Shown: positions 40,534 through 50,376 of the stretch, piece after piece
How positions within the stretch are numbered: position 1 is the stretch's first letter
Layout: each line of letters opens with the position of its first letter
NCBI GenBank assembly: GCA_947184155.2
Contig: CAMXCT020001124.1
Coordinates: forward strand, 1 to 64,000
Reading direction: 5' to 3'
DNA: 64,000 nucleotides
DNA from: Cladocopium goreaui
Lineage: Eukaryota; Sar; Dinophyceae; Suessiales; Symbiodiniaceae
Translations under genes and position numbers: made by a program
The notes under the pieces: generated by a model
Database searches by the model: none
What the model was told of the DNA's origin: nothing
Seen by the model: only the letters and a program-made list of their open reading frames with translations

Positions 40534-41382
40534 TAAAAACTCTGTTTTGAACCCACAAAGCCTCGCACGCAACGTCGTTTTACATGCTCATGCATCTTGC
40601 ATGACATGCCATTTGAGTTTCACTGGTTTCAGTGTTTGGAGTAGTTTTCAACTAGCAAACTGCTATACACAGGTGTATATACTGGCTAAAGTGGTACGGA
40701 AACATTTCTATACCCCGCCTTTGGTCCATGAGTAGTCTTTACTCGATGGAGCAAACTGCAAATGTTTATACCTAAGGTATGAAAACAAAACAGCAAAAGA
40801 AATGAAACGATTCCACGTGGACTTCATGTAAGTCCCACTGCAAAGGGCCGTGGAATTCCATACAAACCAAAAGCTTGTCACATGAGATCACGGCATCCTG
40901 ACATTGTGTCAGTAATACCATGGTTTCTGGCCTCTCTCACTACCTGCAAGAGATCGCGTTAACTCTTGCCAGGTCTGCAAACTTTTCTGAAAAGAAAATT
41001 CCCCAGCAAGATCATGTTAGCTTGCTGCGGGCTCACATTTCTCACTCGGTTTCTTCTGTGTTGTCTCCTCTTGCTATCTCTTCGTTTTCGGCCATCATCT
41101 CAGCCTGTTGTTCATCCCATCTTTCCGTGTCCGATACCTCGTCTCTCTCGCACATCATGTAGCGATGATATCGCTCATCTTCTGACTCATGGTTGATCTC
41201 CATCCACATTTCAGGGTCTGAAACCTCTGACATTGTCGATTGACAGTACCTGTGGAATCGGTGTTCTTGTGATTCCACTTGTTCTTCATCATCACTTCCA
41301 GCTGCTTGTTGCGGTCGACGAAGGTGTCCAAACATGGACATTCCAACCTGGTAGCCCTGAAAGGCTTGACCAATGTCGTCCA
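40534..41382 (-). mobile_element. Truncated 3' end of copia-2, second copy
   Basis: Contains the 179-bp LTR (40534-40712) and the last part of the membrane-extension ORF, corresponding to 27899-28747. It then breaks at 41382, where CCA microhomology joins it to the start of the tandem-array region equivalent to 20737. Confidence 0.9.
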
Positions 41383-41461
41383 CATCTTTGTGTGGGGTTC
41401 TTGTTTTTGATTCTGTATCCCGGGCTCCTCCTCCGCCTTCTCCTCCTCCGCCCTCCTCCAC

Positions 41462-42057
41462 ACTTTGTCACCACACACTTGTCCACACACACTTTGTCAC
41501 CACACACTGTGTCACCACACATTGTCAACATCACACTGTCCACACATCTTTGTGAACACACTTTTCCCAGCTTGTCAACACACACTTTGTCAACACACAC
41601 TTGTCCACACACACTTTGTCCACACACACTTTGTCACACACATTTGTCACCACACACTTTGTCCACACATCTTTGTCAACAAACATTTGTCCACACACAC
41701 TTTGTCCACACACACTTTGTCCACACACACTTTGTCACCACACACTTTGTCCACACACACTTTGTCACCAAACACTTTGTCCACACACACTTTGTCCACA
41801 CACACTTTGTCACCACACACTTTGTGAACACACTTTATCAACACACACTTTGTCAACACACACTTTGTCACCAAACACTTTGCCACACACACTTTGTCCA
41901 CACACACTTTGTCACCACACACTTTGTCCACACACACTTTGTCACCAAACACTTTGTCACCAACACACACCTTGTCCACACACACTTTGTCACCACACAC
42001 TTTGTCCACACACACTTTGTCACCAAACACTTTGTCCACACACACTTTGTCCACACC
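41462..42057. repeat. Short tandem array (second copy), indel-rich
   Basis: Same CACACACTTTGTCCA-type units as 20880-21555, but with many single- and few-base losses in the first 800 bp (for example CACATTTGTCAC and CACTTTTCCCAGC). It could reflect genuine decay or poor local sequence quality. Confidence 0.85.
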
Positions 42058-43225
42058 TTCGTTTCATGTGGCAGGCGTGGCACAAACTCACATCCACCGT
42101 CGTTTTGTGTGGCAGGCGTGGCACTCATGGTACTGGTGGCGCGCTTGGTCCGGATTTGGCCTGGGCGCCGCGCCACTTTGCGTGGCAGGCGTGGCACAAC
42201 CTGACATCCACCTTCGTTTCACGTGGCAGGCGTGGCACAACCTGACATCCTACCTCGTTTTGCGTGGCAGGCGTCAATGACTGGGTGGCGCGCCTTGGTC
42301 CGGATTTGTCGCCCGGGGCGCCGCGCCACTTTGCGTGGCAGGCGTGGCACTTCTGACATCCACCTTCGTTTCAAGTGGCAGGCGTGGCACAAACTCACAT
42401 CCACCATCGTTTTGCGTGGCAGGCGTGACACTCATGGTACTGTGTGGCGCGCTTGGTCCGGATTTGTCGCCCGGGGCGCCGCGCCACTTTGCGTGGCAGG
42501 CGTGGCACTTGGTGACATCCACCTTCGTTTCATGTGGCAGGCGTGGCACAAACTCACATCCACCGTCGTTTTGTGTGGCAGGCGTGGCACTCATGGTACT
42601 GTGTGGCGCGCTTGGTCCGGATTTGTCGCCCGGGGCGCCGCGTCCTTTGCGTGGCAGGCGTGGCACTTGGTGACATCCACCTTCGTTTCACGTGGCAGAC
42701 GTGGCACAAACTGACATCCACCGTCGTTTTGCGTGGCAGGCGTGGCACTCATGGTACTGTGTGGCGCGCTTGGTCCGGATTTGTCGCCCGGGGCGCCGCG
42801 CCACTTTGCGTGGCAGGCGTGGCACTTGGTGACATCCACCTTCGTTTCATGTGGCAGGCGTGGCACAAACTCACATCCCCCGTCGTTTTGTGTGGCAGGC
42901 GTGGCACTCATGGTACTGTGTGGCGCGCTTGGTCCGGATTTGTCGCCCGGGGCGCCGCGTCACTTTGCGTGGCAGGCGTGGCACTTGGTGACACCACCTT
43001 CGTTTCACGTGGCAGACGTGGCACAAACTCACATCCACCGTCGTTTTGCGTGGCAGGCGTGACACTCATGGTACTGTGTGGCGCGCTTGGTCCGGATTTG
43101 TCGCCCGGGGCGCCGCGCCACTTTGCGTGGCAGGCGTGGCACTTGGTGACATCCACCTTCGTTTCACGTGGCAGGCGTGGCACAAACTCACATCCACTGT
43201 CGTTTTGCGTGGCAGGCGTGGCACC
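42058..43225. repeat. Tandem array of about 159-bp units (second copy)
   Basis: Same GTGGCAGGCGTGGCA-containing units as 21556-22710, with a few internal deletions near 42130-42300. Confidence 0.85.
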
Positions 43226-43925
43226 AGCTTTGACACACCCTCTTTCACACACCACTTTGTCACACACCATCTTTCGCACACCATCTTTCACACCCAACTT
43301 TGTCACCCACCATCTTTCACGCACCATCTTTCACACACCACATTGTCACCCACCATCTTTGACACACCCTCTTTTACACACCATCTTTGTAACACACCAT
43401 CTTTCACACACCATCTTTTACACCCAACTTTGTCAAACAGCATCTTTGACACACCAAGTTTCACACACCGCTTTGTCACACACCACTTTGTCACACCATC
43501 TTTCACCACACCATCTTCCACACACCATCTTTCACCACCCCATTTTTCACACACAACTTTGTCACACACCATCTTTGACACACCATCTTTCACACAACAC
43601 TTTGCCACACACCGTCTTTCACACACAACTTTGTCACATGCTCTCTTTCACACAGGACTTTCACCCACACCATCTTTCAGCACACCATCCTTCACACACC
43701 ACTTTGTCACACACCATCTTTCACCACACCATCCTTCACACACAACTTTGTCACACACCGACCATCTTTCGCCACACCATCTTTCACACACCACTTTGTC
43801 ACACACCATCTTTCACACACAACTTTGTCACATACTTCTCTTTCACACACAACTTTCACACACGCCATCTTTCACACACTGCTGTGTCACACACACACAC
43901 ACCATCTTTCACATTCCACTTTGTC
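43226..43925. repeat. Pyrimidine-rich short tandem array (second copy)
   Basis: Matches 22711-23420 with small insertions and deletions. 43926-44288 then repeats the GGGGTAC-motif leader. Confidence 0.85.
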
Positions 43926-44288
43926 ACTCACAACTGTTTTAACTTCTCGATCCTTCACCGCCTCCTTTCCCCTAACCTTCTTTCCCCGTCCCTGCTACAA
44001 CCTTTCATGCTTATTATTGGAAGAAGTTGACTTGTGGGGTTATCCGGTCCTTTAATTGCATTGTGTCCGTTGAACACACCTGTTTTGAATCCCACTTGTT
44101 TAGGACTCCTGGGGTACCCAGTGTAGTTCTTTTACTTGTGATCTTGTTGGTTTTATTCACAAGGCTCACTGGGGTACTCAGTGTAGTCTTTATTGTTCTT
44201 GTTATCGACTTTTCCGCCCAGGTTGCCCCTCTTGCCTGCCTCTGCGTAGTCACTGTACCCAGGGGTACTCTGGGTTATAGTAGACAAC

Positions 44289-45358
44289 ATGAACTGCAAC
44301 CCTCATGACACTATTGAACAGCATGCTATTGAGTTGGTGTCTAGTCTTGGGAAAGAACATCTTTTTGTTGCGAACTGTCCCAGTGATATTGATTCGAACA
44401 GATATTCAGGCACAGTGATCACTTATGAAGAAGCCTTTGATCACAGTGATACAGGAGCCGGCCTTTGCCTATTGCTCCCCAAAGCTTATGTCCTTCAGAA
44501 ATTCATAGACATATGCCTTAACAAAGATATCTCTGTTCATTTTGTCTTCACTTGTTCAAGTAGTACCAGCGAATTTGAAGCTTCTGCATGGCTATACAAC
44601 CTTCTCAATGATAAAGTTCAGCATGTAGGCTTCATGCAAAATCTTGGAGTTACCTTTTGCTCCGCAAATAACCAAGAGAAATATCTCATTGCATGCCAGG
44701 TTGAACCGTATGCCGAACACTGCCATGTTTCTTGGTCTCGACCCTGCAGAACGCTGGAGTATGTTTTCCCAGAACTGTTGTTGAACGACACCAGACGATC
44801 AGTGAACTTCAGAGCCTTTCTGCAGTTAACTATATTGATTTCAGAAGACCCAATGGATGCCATCGCATATCAGATAAGATCGATGTTACCTCACTCACTG
44901 TCCAAATTGCCAATGATTGCCTGGCAGACATCGAACTTGTTGAGAAGATCCTTCAGCCAACTGTTGATGCCGCTTGGTCGCATGGACTTGCAGAGTGTCA
45001 GGTTAAGCATTTCTTTCCATGGAATGACTCAGAATTCCAAAAGCATTTTCCACATGGAATCACTATGTCAGTATTGGATTTGAAGGCTTTTCCGAACACC
45101 GTGCTTAATGAGATTCTTGTCCAACTAGCCAACCTTAAAGTGAGGTACCATTTCATGAATTACAGAAGACTTGCCATCTTTGGACCGCCGTCACTGGTCA
45201 TTAATCTTCACTTAGCCCTACTTCCATTTGATGTACATCTACCGATTGGGCCTAAACAGGGTGCTTTCACTGTCCACATGCTGCGATCAGAACCACATTG
45301 CACACAGACCGCCCATGATTATAATCATTTTCAAGTCAAATTTGGCAAGATTGGTTAA
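44289..45358 (+). pseudogene. N-terminal part of methyltransferase polyprotein, copy 2, frameshifted
   Basis: Nearly identical to 23789-24859, but one T or C is missing near 44764 (GTATGTTTTCCC versus GTATGTCTTTCCC in copy 1). The frame therefore switches, and the remainder reads in the 44732-45358 frame, ending FQVKFGKIG. The final G and the next T coincide with the insertion point of the family 2 element. The interrupted frame resumes at 54785. This copy belongs to the same locus as the downstream DNMT ORF. Confidence 0.75.
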
Positions 45359-45680
45359 ATCAAACGCTACGCCGCCGCAGTTCAATACTTCCAAGTTACA
45401 TCAAACAAGGAAACGAAAACAAACCAAACATAAAACATGCACATGCCAAATAAAGCTGTGGAAAAACTCTCGAGCTGACGAACGCGCAATCACACTTTTT
45501 CTCGCAGACTGCAATGGGAGAGTTCGGGTCTGCATGCACATAGTTGCAATGCACATTTGCCAACCTTTCCATCCATCTGGAGCAAGGCGTTCCATCACGC
45601 CACACATATGTCAAAAAAGGTGGCCTTCCAACAGCACTCATCTGCTGACCCAGCTTTCACCATGCAAGCATCCAATCCCC
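45355..45680 (-). repeat. Family 2 repeat P2 (copy 2)
   Basis: 3' terminal repeat of the full-length element. Same sequence as 24855-25181 and 46763-47089. Confidence 0.9.
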
Positions 45681-45715
45681 CAACCTCCAGACAGCCAGAC
45701 ACTCCGCTGCAAAAT

Positions 45716-46495
45716 TCAGTAGAATTCGAGGGTCGTTCCAGTAGAGCTCGAGGCTGCTGCCGCCTGAGGTGCAGGTGAATCGTCATTTGCTGGAGGGTGC
45801 TCATTCTCAGCATCCAGGTCGATAGGCCCCGTAAAAGATGCCCGAGGGGCAATGGCGCGGAACCGCCTCTTCATGCGAATGAGCACCTCTACACTTCGAA
45901 ATAAAAGAAGAGCATCGATGAGAACCGCGTTGAAATCCTTGTGCAAATTGGTGTCATACCCTTGGGTAAACCAAGTTTGAAAAGACTCGATCGCAGGGAT
46001 AGCCTGCAGAATAGCCTCGTGGTGCTCATCAAAAGCATCCAAAACGATCTCCGTCAATGGGCGGTTTTCTTGTGGAAGGATCAGATGAAGCGGAGTTTCT
46101 GCTGGCTGCTCTGGCCAGAGCATGCGCTCTAAAATAAAGAGCGACTGTGAAGCCTGGTGCCAAAGCTCGTAGATGGAGGTCAAGAATTTGGGCTGCCCGC
46201 AGGCCTGCAAGATGGCCCGGGAGCCGGTGATAATTCGGTCGAAGGTGATAATTCGGTCGAAGGTCAGGATACGCTGCTCCTGGATTGTTTGCGCCATGTT
46301 GGGGCTCGGGTGAGCCGGTTCAAGGAAGGCCAGCGAGATAGAAATCGCTGCTGTAAATCGGACAATATGGTCCGGTGACATGAGGGCACGGAAAGAAATT
46401 CGATATCGATCTGGCAATGGCTTTGGGTGGGAAAGGTGTAAACCAGGGTGGGACAAAGCCAGCTTGAATGCGAATGGCACTTGAAGAAACGACAT
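45716..46495 (-). CDS. Unrecognised 259-residue protein in the DIRS repeat spacer, copy 2
   Basis: Identical in translation to 25217-25996. The start codon (46495) lies in repeat Q2, in the same context as the start of the recombinase-leader ORF in Q1 (54514). A promoter in Q could therefore drive both. The protein is helical, with the FDRIIT duplication and an acidic tail. There are no catalytic motifs that I can name. Complete conservation between copies reflects the recent duplication and is not itself evidence of selection. Confidence 0.55.
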   Translation of the reverse strand: MSFLQVPFAFKLALSHPGLHLSHPKPLPDRYRISFRALMSPDHIVRFTAAISISLAFLEPAHPSPNMAQTIQEQRILTFDRIITFDRIITGSRAILQACGQPKFLTSIYELWHQASQSLFILERMLWPEQPAETPLHLILPQENRPLTEIVLDAFDEHHEAILQAIPAIESFQTWFTQGYDTNLHKDFNAVLIDALLLFRSVEVLIRMKRRFRAIAPRASFTGPIDLDAENEHPPANDDSPAPQAAAASSSTGTTLEFY

Positions 46496-46764
46496 CACAA
46501 CTGAACAAGCTGGACATGCACAAACAAACAGTTGACCGGAAGTGGAATCACAAAAGTTTCTTCAAGACCTGTTCGCCACCAAAAATTAAGAAAACATTTC
46601 GAAATGTTTAATTGTTCACGGACCATGCCATAGTTTTGTCACACATAAGATAGCTCGGTCGAGCAAAGATATTTTTTTTTAAACTGCGGCTAAATTTTCT
46701 CTTTATGGTAAAAAATTTTCACGCTAATGATTTAATGCCCTATCAACAGGTTGACAGTTAGCTT
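46453..46764 (-). repeat. Family 2 repeat Q2 (copy 2)
   Basis: Inner Q repeat with the 18-bp palindrome at 46592-46609. It abuts P1 at 46763-46764. Confidence 0.9.
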
Positions 46765-47089
46765 AAATCAAACGCTACGCCGCCGCAGTTCAATACTTCC
46801 AAGTTACATCAAACAAGGAAACGAAAACAAACCAAACATAAAACATGCACATGCCAAATAAAGCTGTGGAAAAACTCTCGAGCTGACGAATGCGCAATCA
46901 CACTTTTTCTCGCAGACTGCAATGGGAGAGTTCGGGTCTGCATGCACATAGTTGCAATGCACATTTACCAACCTTTCCATCCATCTGGAGCAAGGCGTTC
47001 CATCACGCCACACATATGTCAAAAAAGGTGGCCTTCCAACAGCACTCATCTGCTGACCCAGCTTTCACCATGCAAGCATCCAATCCCCC
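46763..47089 (-). repeat. Family 2 repeat P1 (copy 2)
   Basis: Inner P repeat, immediately downstream (element strand) of the RNase H end of the polyprotein. Confidence 0.9.
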
Positions 47090-47154
47090 ATTTAACCGTT
47101 ATGCAGCCTGCTTGAGAACACACAGGGACATGCCTACAGTTTGCGTCAACACCG

Positions 47155-50100
47155 TCAACCTGGGCAAAGCTTACCAAGCATTTTTTCAACAACAAGCTCA
47201 ACAAGTTTTTCATGCATGAACTTTACCCTAATGCCTTCACTCGAGCCTCTGGACGGCCCGTCGGCAATGTTACTTAAGGAGGGAACCCTGGCGTACCAGG
47301 CGTTAACACCTGAGGAATCCTCGAGGGCAAGGAGTCGAGCCACCAACTCAGACCCAGGTGAGGATCTCGCCCGACCGGATATACTAACATCTCGGGTTGC
47401 ATTATTATCTATGAAGAAAACACAAGGCCTATGTCTTAACTGCTTTTTCCAAACGGCAAAACAGACTAGGAGCGCCAGGAGCTCAGCTTCAAAGATGACA
47501 GTGGATTTCCCAGGGTATCCAAGCAGCGACAGATCAGACTTCCCCAGCCTGTATGACAGAGCATCAATTTGGCGACCCCAGGGATCGACTAGGACACCTC
47601 CAATACCACAAGGCCAGGACTCACTCTCTGGACTGAAGGCAGCGTCTGTGAAAACAAACATCGGCATGTCCCAAGAAGCTGTGACCTCGCGAGGACGTGA
47701 TGTTAGCAAGCTGTCTTTGAACAACCTTAGGAAGTGCGCCAGCCCGTCGTCCACATCTGAATTTTTGGAAGCATAGGCATGCGCTGTCACCGCATTCAGG
47801 CAGAGCTTGGAAGAGCGACCCCACAACTGTGAGTGCGCAAATTGCATCCGACCCCTTAGTGAGAGCGCCTCAGCAGCAGACAGCTTTCCATTCTCCAAGA
47901 TTTTGTCAATGGTGCTCAGCAGTTCAGTTATCCGCTTCTCGGTGTTTGCAAATTTGACACGACCATCTCTCCATTGGGTGAGGTCAATTTCAACACCAAG
48001 CGCTTTAAAGACTGTTGAGAATGGCAGATCCTTCTCACCGTCAGAAACGCCCCACCCAAGCAGCTTGAAGAACTGAGCAACCACCAAGGAAATAGAATCA
48101 CATTCGGGTTCTCTAGCAAGGGTTATGAAGTCGTCGAAGAAATTTGACCAAGTCAGCTTTAACATTTTGCACCCCAACCACCACAGGGAGTGTGCGGTTC
48201 TCAGGAAAGCATAAACTGACCTAGATGCTCCGAAGGGCAACGCACGCATTGCAAAAACCTTTGGTGATCTACTAGCCGGGTCAAAAACTGCAATATATGA
48301 CACCCACCGTGAAGTCGGCGCAATGCCCAATTGCCTGTAGGCGGCTGACAAATCAACCGTTTTCCCCAGCCACTGCTGGGATGGAGAGTTCTTCAGCAGC
48401 TCCATGCAAAGGGCCGCCGCAACATCTAAGGTGTGGAGCTTTGCTGCACTGTCCACCTGCACTGTAGCATTGACACCAGAAGCGCTGAAGTCATCGATAA
48501 GGCGCACCTTCACCTTTTCGCCAGAGGTTTGTAGTATGCCAAATCTTCTACTTACCACCGCATCCTCCGGGAGCTCGGCAGGGTCATAGGGGCCATCCAG
48601 CCAACCGCAGCTGAGCTCCTCCAAGGTCTTTGCATAAACTTCTGCATCGATGGTAGCATCACCTGAGGATCTAACTGAGGCTAACAAGCCCTTTCTAGCA
48701 GTTTTTGCTGTGGACGCCAGTTCAGCTTCCGTAATTTTTGCCGGTTTAAAGCATGGGTCAAAGGATGGCACATGGGGTGCCGTCCCCGCAAGCTGGATTC
48801 CTTCGGTCACTTCGTCATAAACTTTGAAATCTGGGTATTCATAAAATTCCATCATTTCCTTCCAGAGCAACAAGCGTTTTGGTGCAAGGATGGATTTCAA
48901 TGGAGCTGGGAGACATGCATGCAGCTCCGACTCATCGGTTCTCAAAGCCCTAGCACGTTCCAACCAGTATTTCAAGGAATCCAACCTATGCTTTGCTATG
49001 TCCTTCAAGGAATGACTAGTCACAAAGTTAACCGCTTCATGAAGCACGCTCGGCAACCGTGATTCTTTGTTTACGGGATGTCCAGCGGCCACAGCAGCTT
49101 CCACAAACTGATCACAAGTTCTGAAAACGCCAAAAGTCAATCTCTTCATGCCAGGCTGTAAATCCTTACCCCCATTTAACCGTAGAGGTGGTTTTTTAAG
49201 AAGACATGCACCCGCAGGGATGCCATTCCATTCTTTCTGAAGTTTTTCACCAGGCAAAATGGGTGGAGGTAGTGACTGGCAAATATCAAAATCAGCAAGA
49301 TATGCAAATTCAGAAACAATCGGGGGGATTTTACTTGACTTGGGCTGAACACCTGTGATGGCACGGAGATATTGGTACGAGACATCATCAGGTGGTTGGA
49401 GTTCGGTGGACGGCGGTGTCCAACCTAATTTCACAACATGTTGGGTCAAGTGAAAGGCGATGTGGAAAGCCAGCTTCATTGGGTAAGCCGTTTCTTCCGC
49501 CGTTGAAAAGGTCTGAGAATTTACTAGTCCCCATGGTTTATGCTTATGGTTATTGCTCACCCCTGGGCAGGTGAGGTTTAGATTTTTCAGGGTGGACGTA
49601 TTATGGGCTAATGCCGTCCATTTTGGTCGCTCGGACCCATAAGCACATGCCTGGTGAATTGTAAATGTTAACAAGCCAGCAAGGGGCTGGAAGAACGAAG
49701 TTCGCCAATAAATTGAGGACCGGGGGTTTTCAATACAAACAGTCAAGTCGGCATTCAAACAGTAGAGACAAATGTCAGTGATGAATTTGTACAAAGCATT
49801 GGCTGCAGCTACACGGAGGAGGCTGGTTCCGCTCAAGGATGGGAGCCCATCTGGAAATTCATCGGACCTAAGGGGCTTTGGTCCTGGAATTGTTTTTCCG
49901 CTTTTAAGCCTCACCGGAATGCCTCTCGCTCTGCTACAGGTTCCGCATGGAGGTGCAACGAAAATGCCTATGCAGCTTGGCGATCTGATCCACTTCCAGC
50001 AAAGGGCTTGGCCTTCCTCAGAGGTCAAATCAGCCACCAGGAGTCGGCCCGCATTCTTTTGACGTTTGTGATCTACCCCAAATGAGGATTTAAGCCCGAG

Positions 50101-50328
50101 GTGTTGTAAACATGAGGTCACCCTTGCGGACCCTGCACAAATTTCCAGGAAAAATGGATCGGTCTTTTGTTTGCAAGGCAAAACTGCAGGGCAAGGAGAA
50201 TTGCATGAATTAGAAATGGAACTCACTTCGGAGGTCAAAGCCTTTTCGGCAGGAGAATTTGAAACAACTGTTCGTGACCTTTTTATGGAATGCTCAGGCT
50301 CAGGCAATGGGCTGTCAATATCAGACAT
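47155..50328 (-). CDS. Methyltransferase-like / reverse transcriptase / RNase H polyprotein, family 2
   Basis: An intact 1,057-residue ORF. Residues about 58-240 form a methyltransferase-like domain: motif I LEICAGSAR (61-69), VADL (98-101), Pro-Cys motif PPCGTCSRAR (126-135), CIENP (198-202) and AYGSERPKW (229-237). The Cys and the Glu-Asn pair sit where C5 cytosine methyltransferases have motifs IV and VI. RT follows with IDDF (about 611), motif A VDLSAAYRQL (658-667), LPFGAS (about 697) and catalytic FFDDF (about 730). RNase H acidic residues are near 895, 948, 974 and 1022. The ORF follows the Gag-like UGA in frame by 16 codons. Known DIRS methyltransferases lie after RNase H and are adenine-type, so this order is unusual. 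Confidence 0.88.
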   Translation of the reverse strand: MSDIDSPLPEPEHSIKRSRTVVSNSPAEKALTSEVSSISNSCNSPCPAVLPCKQKTDPFFLEICAGSARVTSCLQHLGLKSSFGVDHKRQKNAGRLLVADLTSEEGQALCWKWIRSPSCIGIFVAPPCGTCSRARGIPVRLKSGKTIPGPKPLRSDEFPDGLPSLSGTSLLRVAAANALYKFITDICLYCLNADLTVCIENPRSSIYWRTSFFQPLAGLLTFTIHQACAYGSERPKWTALAHNTSTLKNLNLTCPGVSNNHKHKPWGLVNSQTFSTAEETAYPMKLAFHIAFHLTQHVVKLGWTPPSTELQPPDDVSYQYLRAITGVQPKSSKIPPIVSEFAYLADFDICQSLPPPILPGEKLQKEWNGIPAGACLLKKPPLRLNGGKDLQPGMKRLTFGVFRTCDQFVEAAVAAGHPVNKESRLPSVLHEAVNFVTSHSLKDIAKHRLDSLKYWLERARALRTDESELHACLPAPLKSILAPKRLLLWKEMMEFYEYPDFKVYDEVTEGIQLAGTAPHVPSFDPCFKPAKITEAELASTAKTARKGLLASVRSSGDATIDAEVYAKTLEELSCGWLDGPYDPAELPEDAVVSRRFGILQTSGEKVKVRLIDDFSASGVNATVQVDSAAKLHTLDVAAALCMELLKNSPSQQWLGKTVDLSAAYRQLGIAPTSRWVSYIAVFDPASRSPKVFAMRALPFGASRSVYAFLRTAHSLWWLGCKMLKLTWSNFFDDFITLAREPECDSISLVVAQFFKLLGWGVSDGEKDLPFSTVFKALGVEIDLTQWRDGRVKFANTEKRITELLSTIDKILENGKLSAAEALSLRGRMQFAHSQLWGRSSKLCLNAVTAHAYASKNSDVDDGLAHFLRLFKDSLLTSRPREVTASWDMPMFVFTDAAFSPESESWPCGIGGVLVDPWGRQIDALSYRLGKSDLSLLGYPGKSTVIFEAELLALLVCFAVWKKQLRHRPCVFFIDNNATRDVSISGRARSSPGSELVARLLALEDSSGVNAWYARVPSLSNIADGPSRGSSEGIRVKFMHEKLVELVVEKMLGKLCPG

Positions 50329-50376
50329 GTTGCGCTTAGGAGCCCTTGCTTCACATACTGTCTGGTCGCTTGTTTT

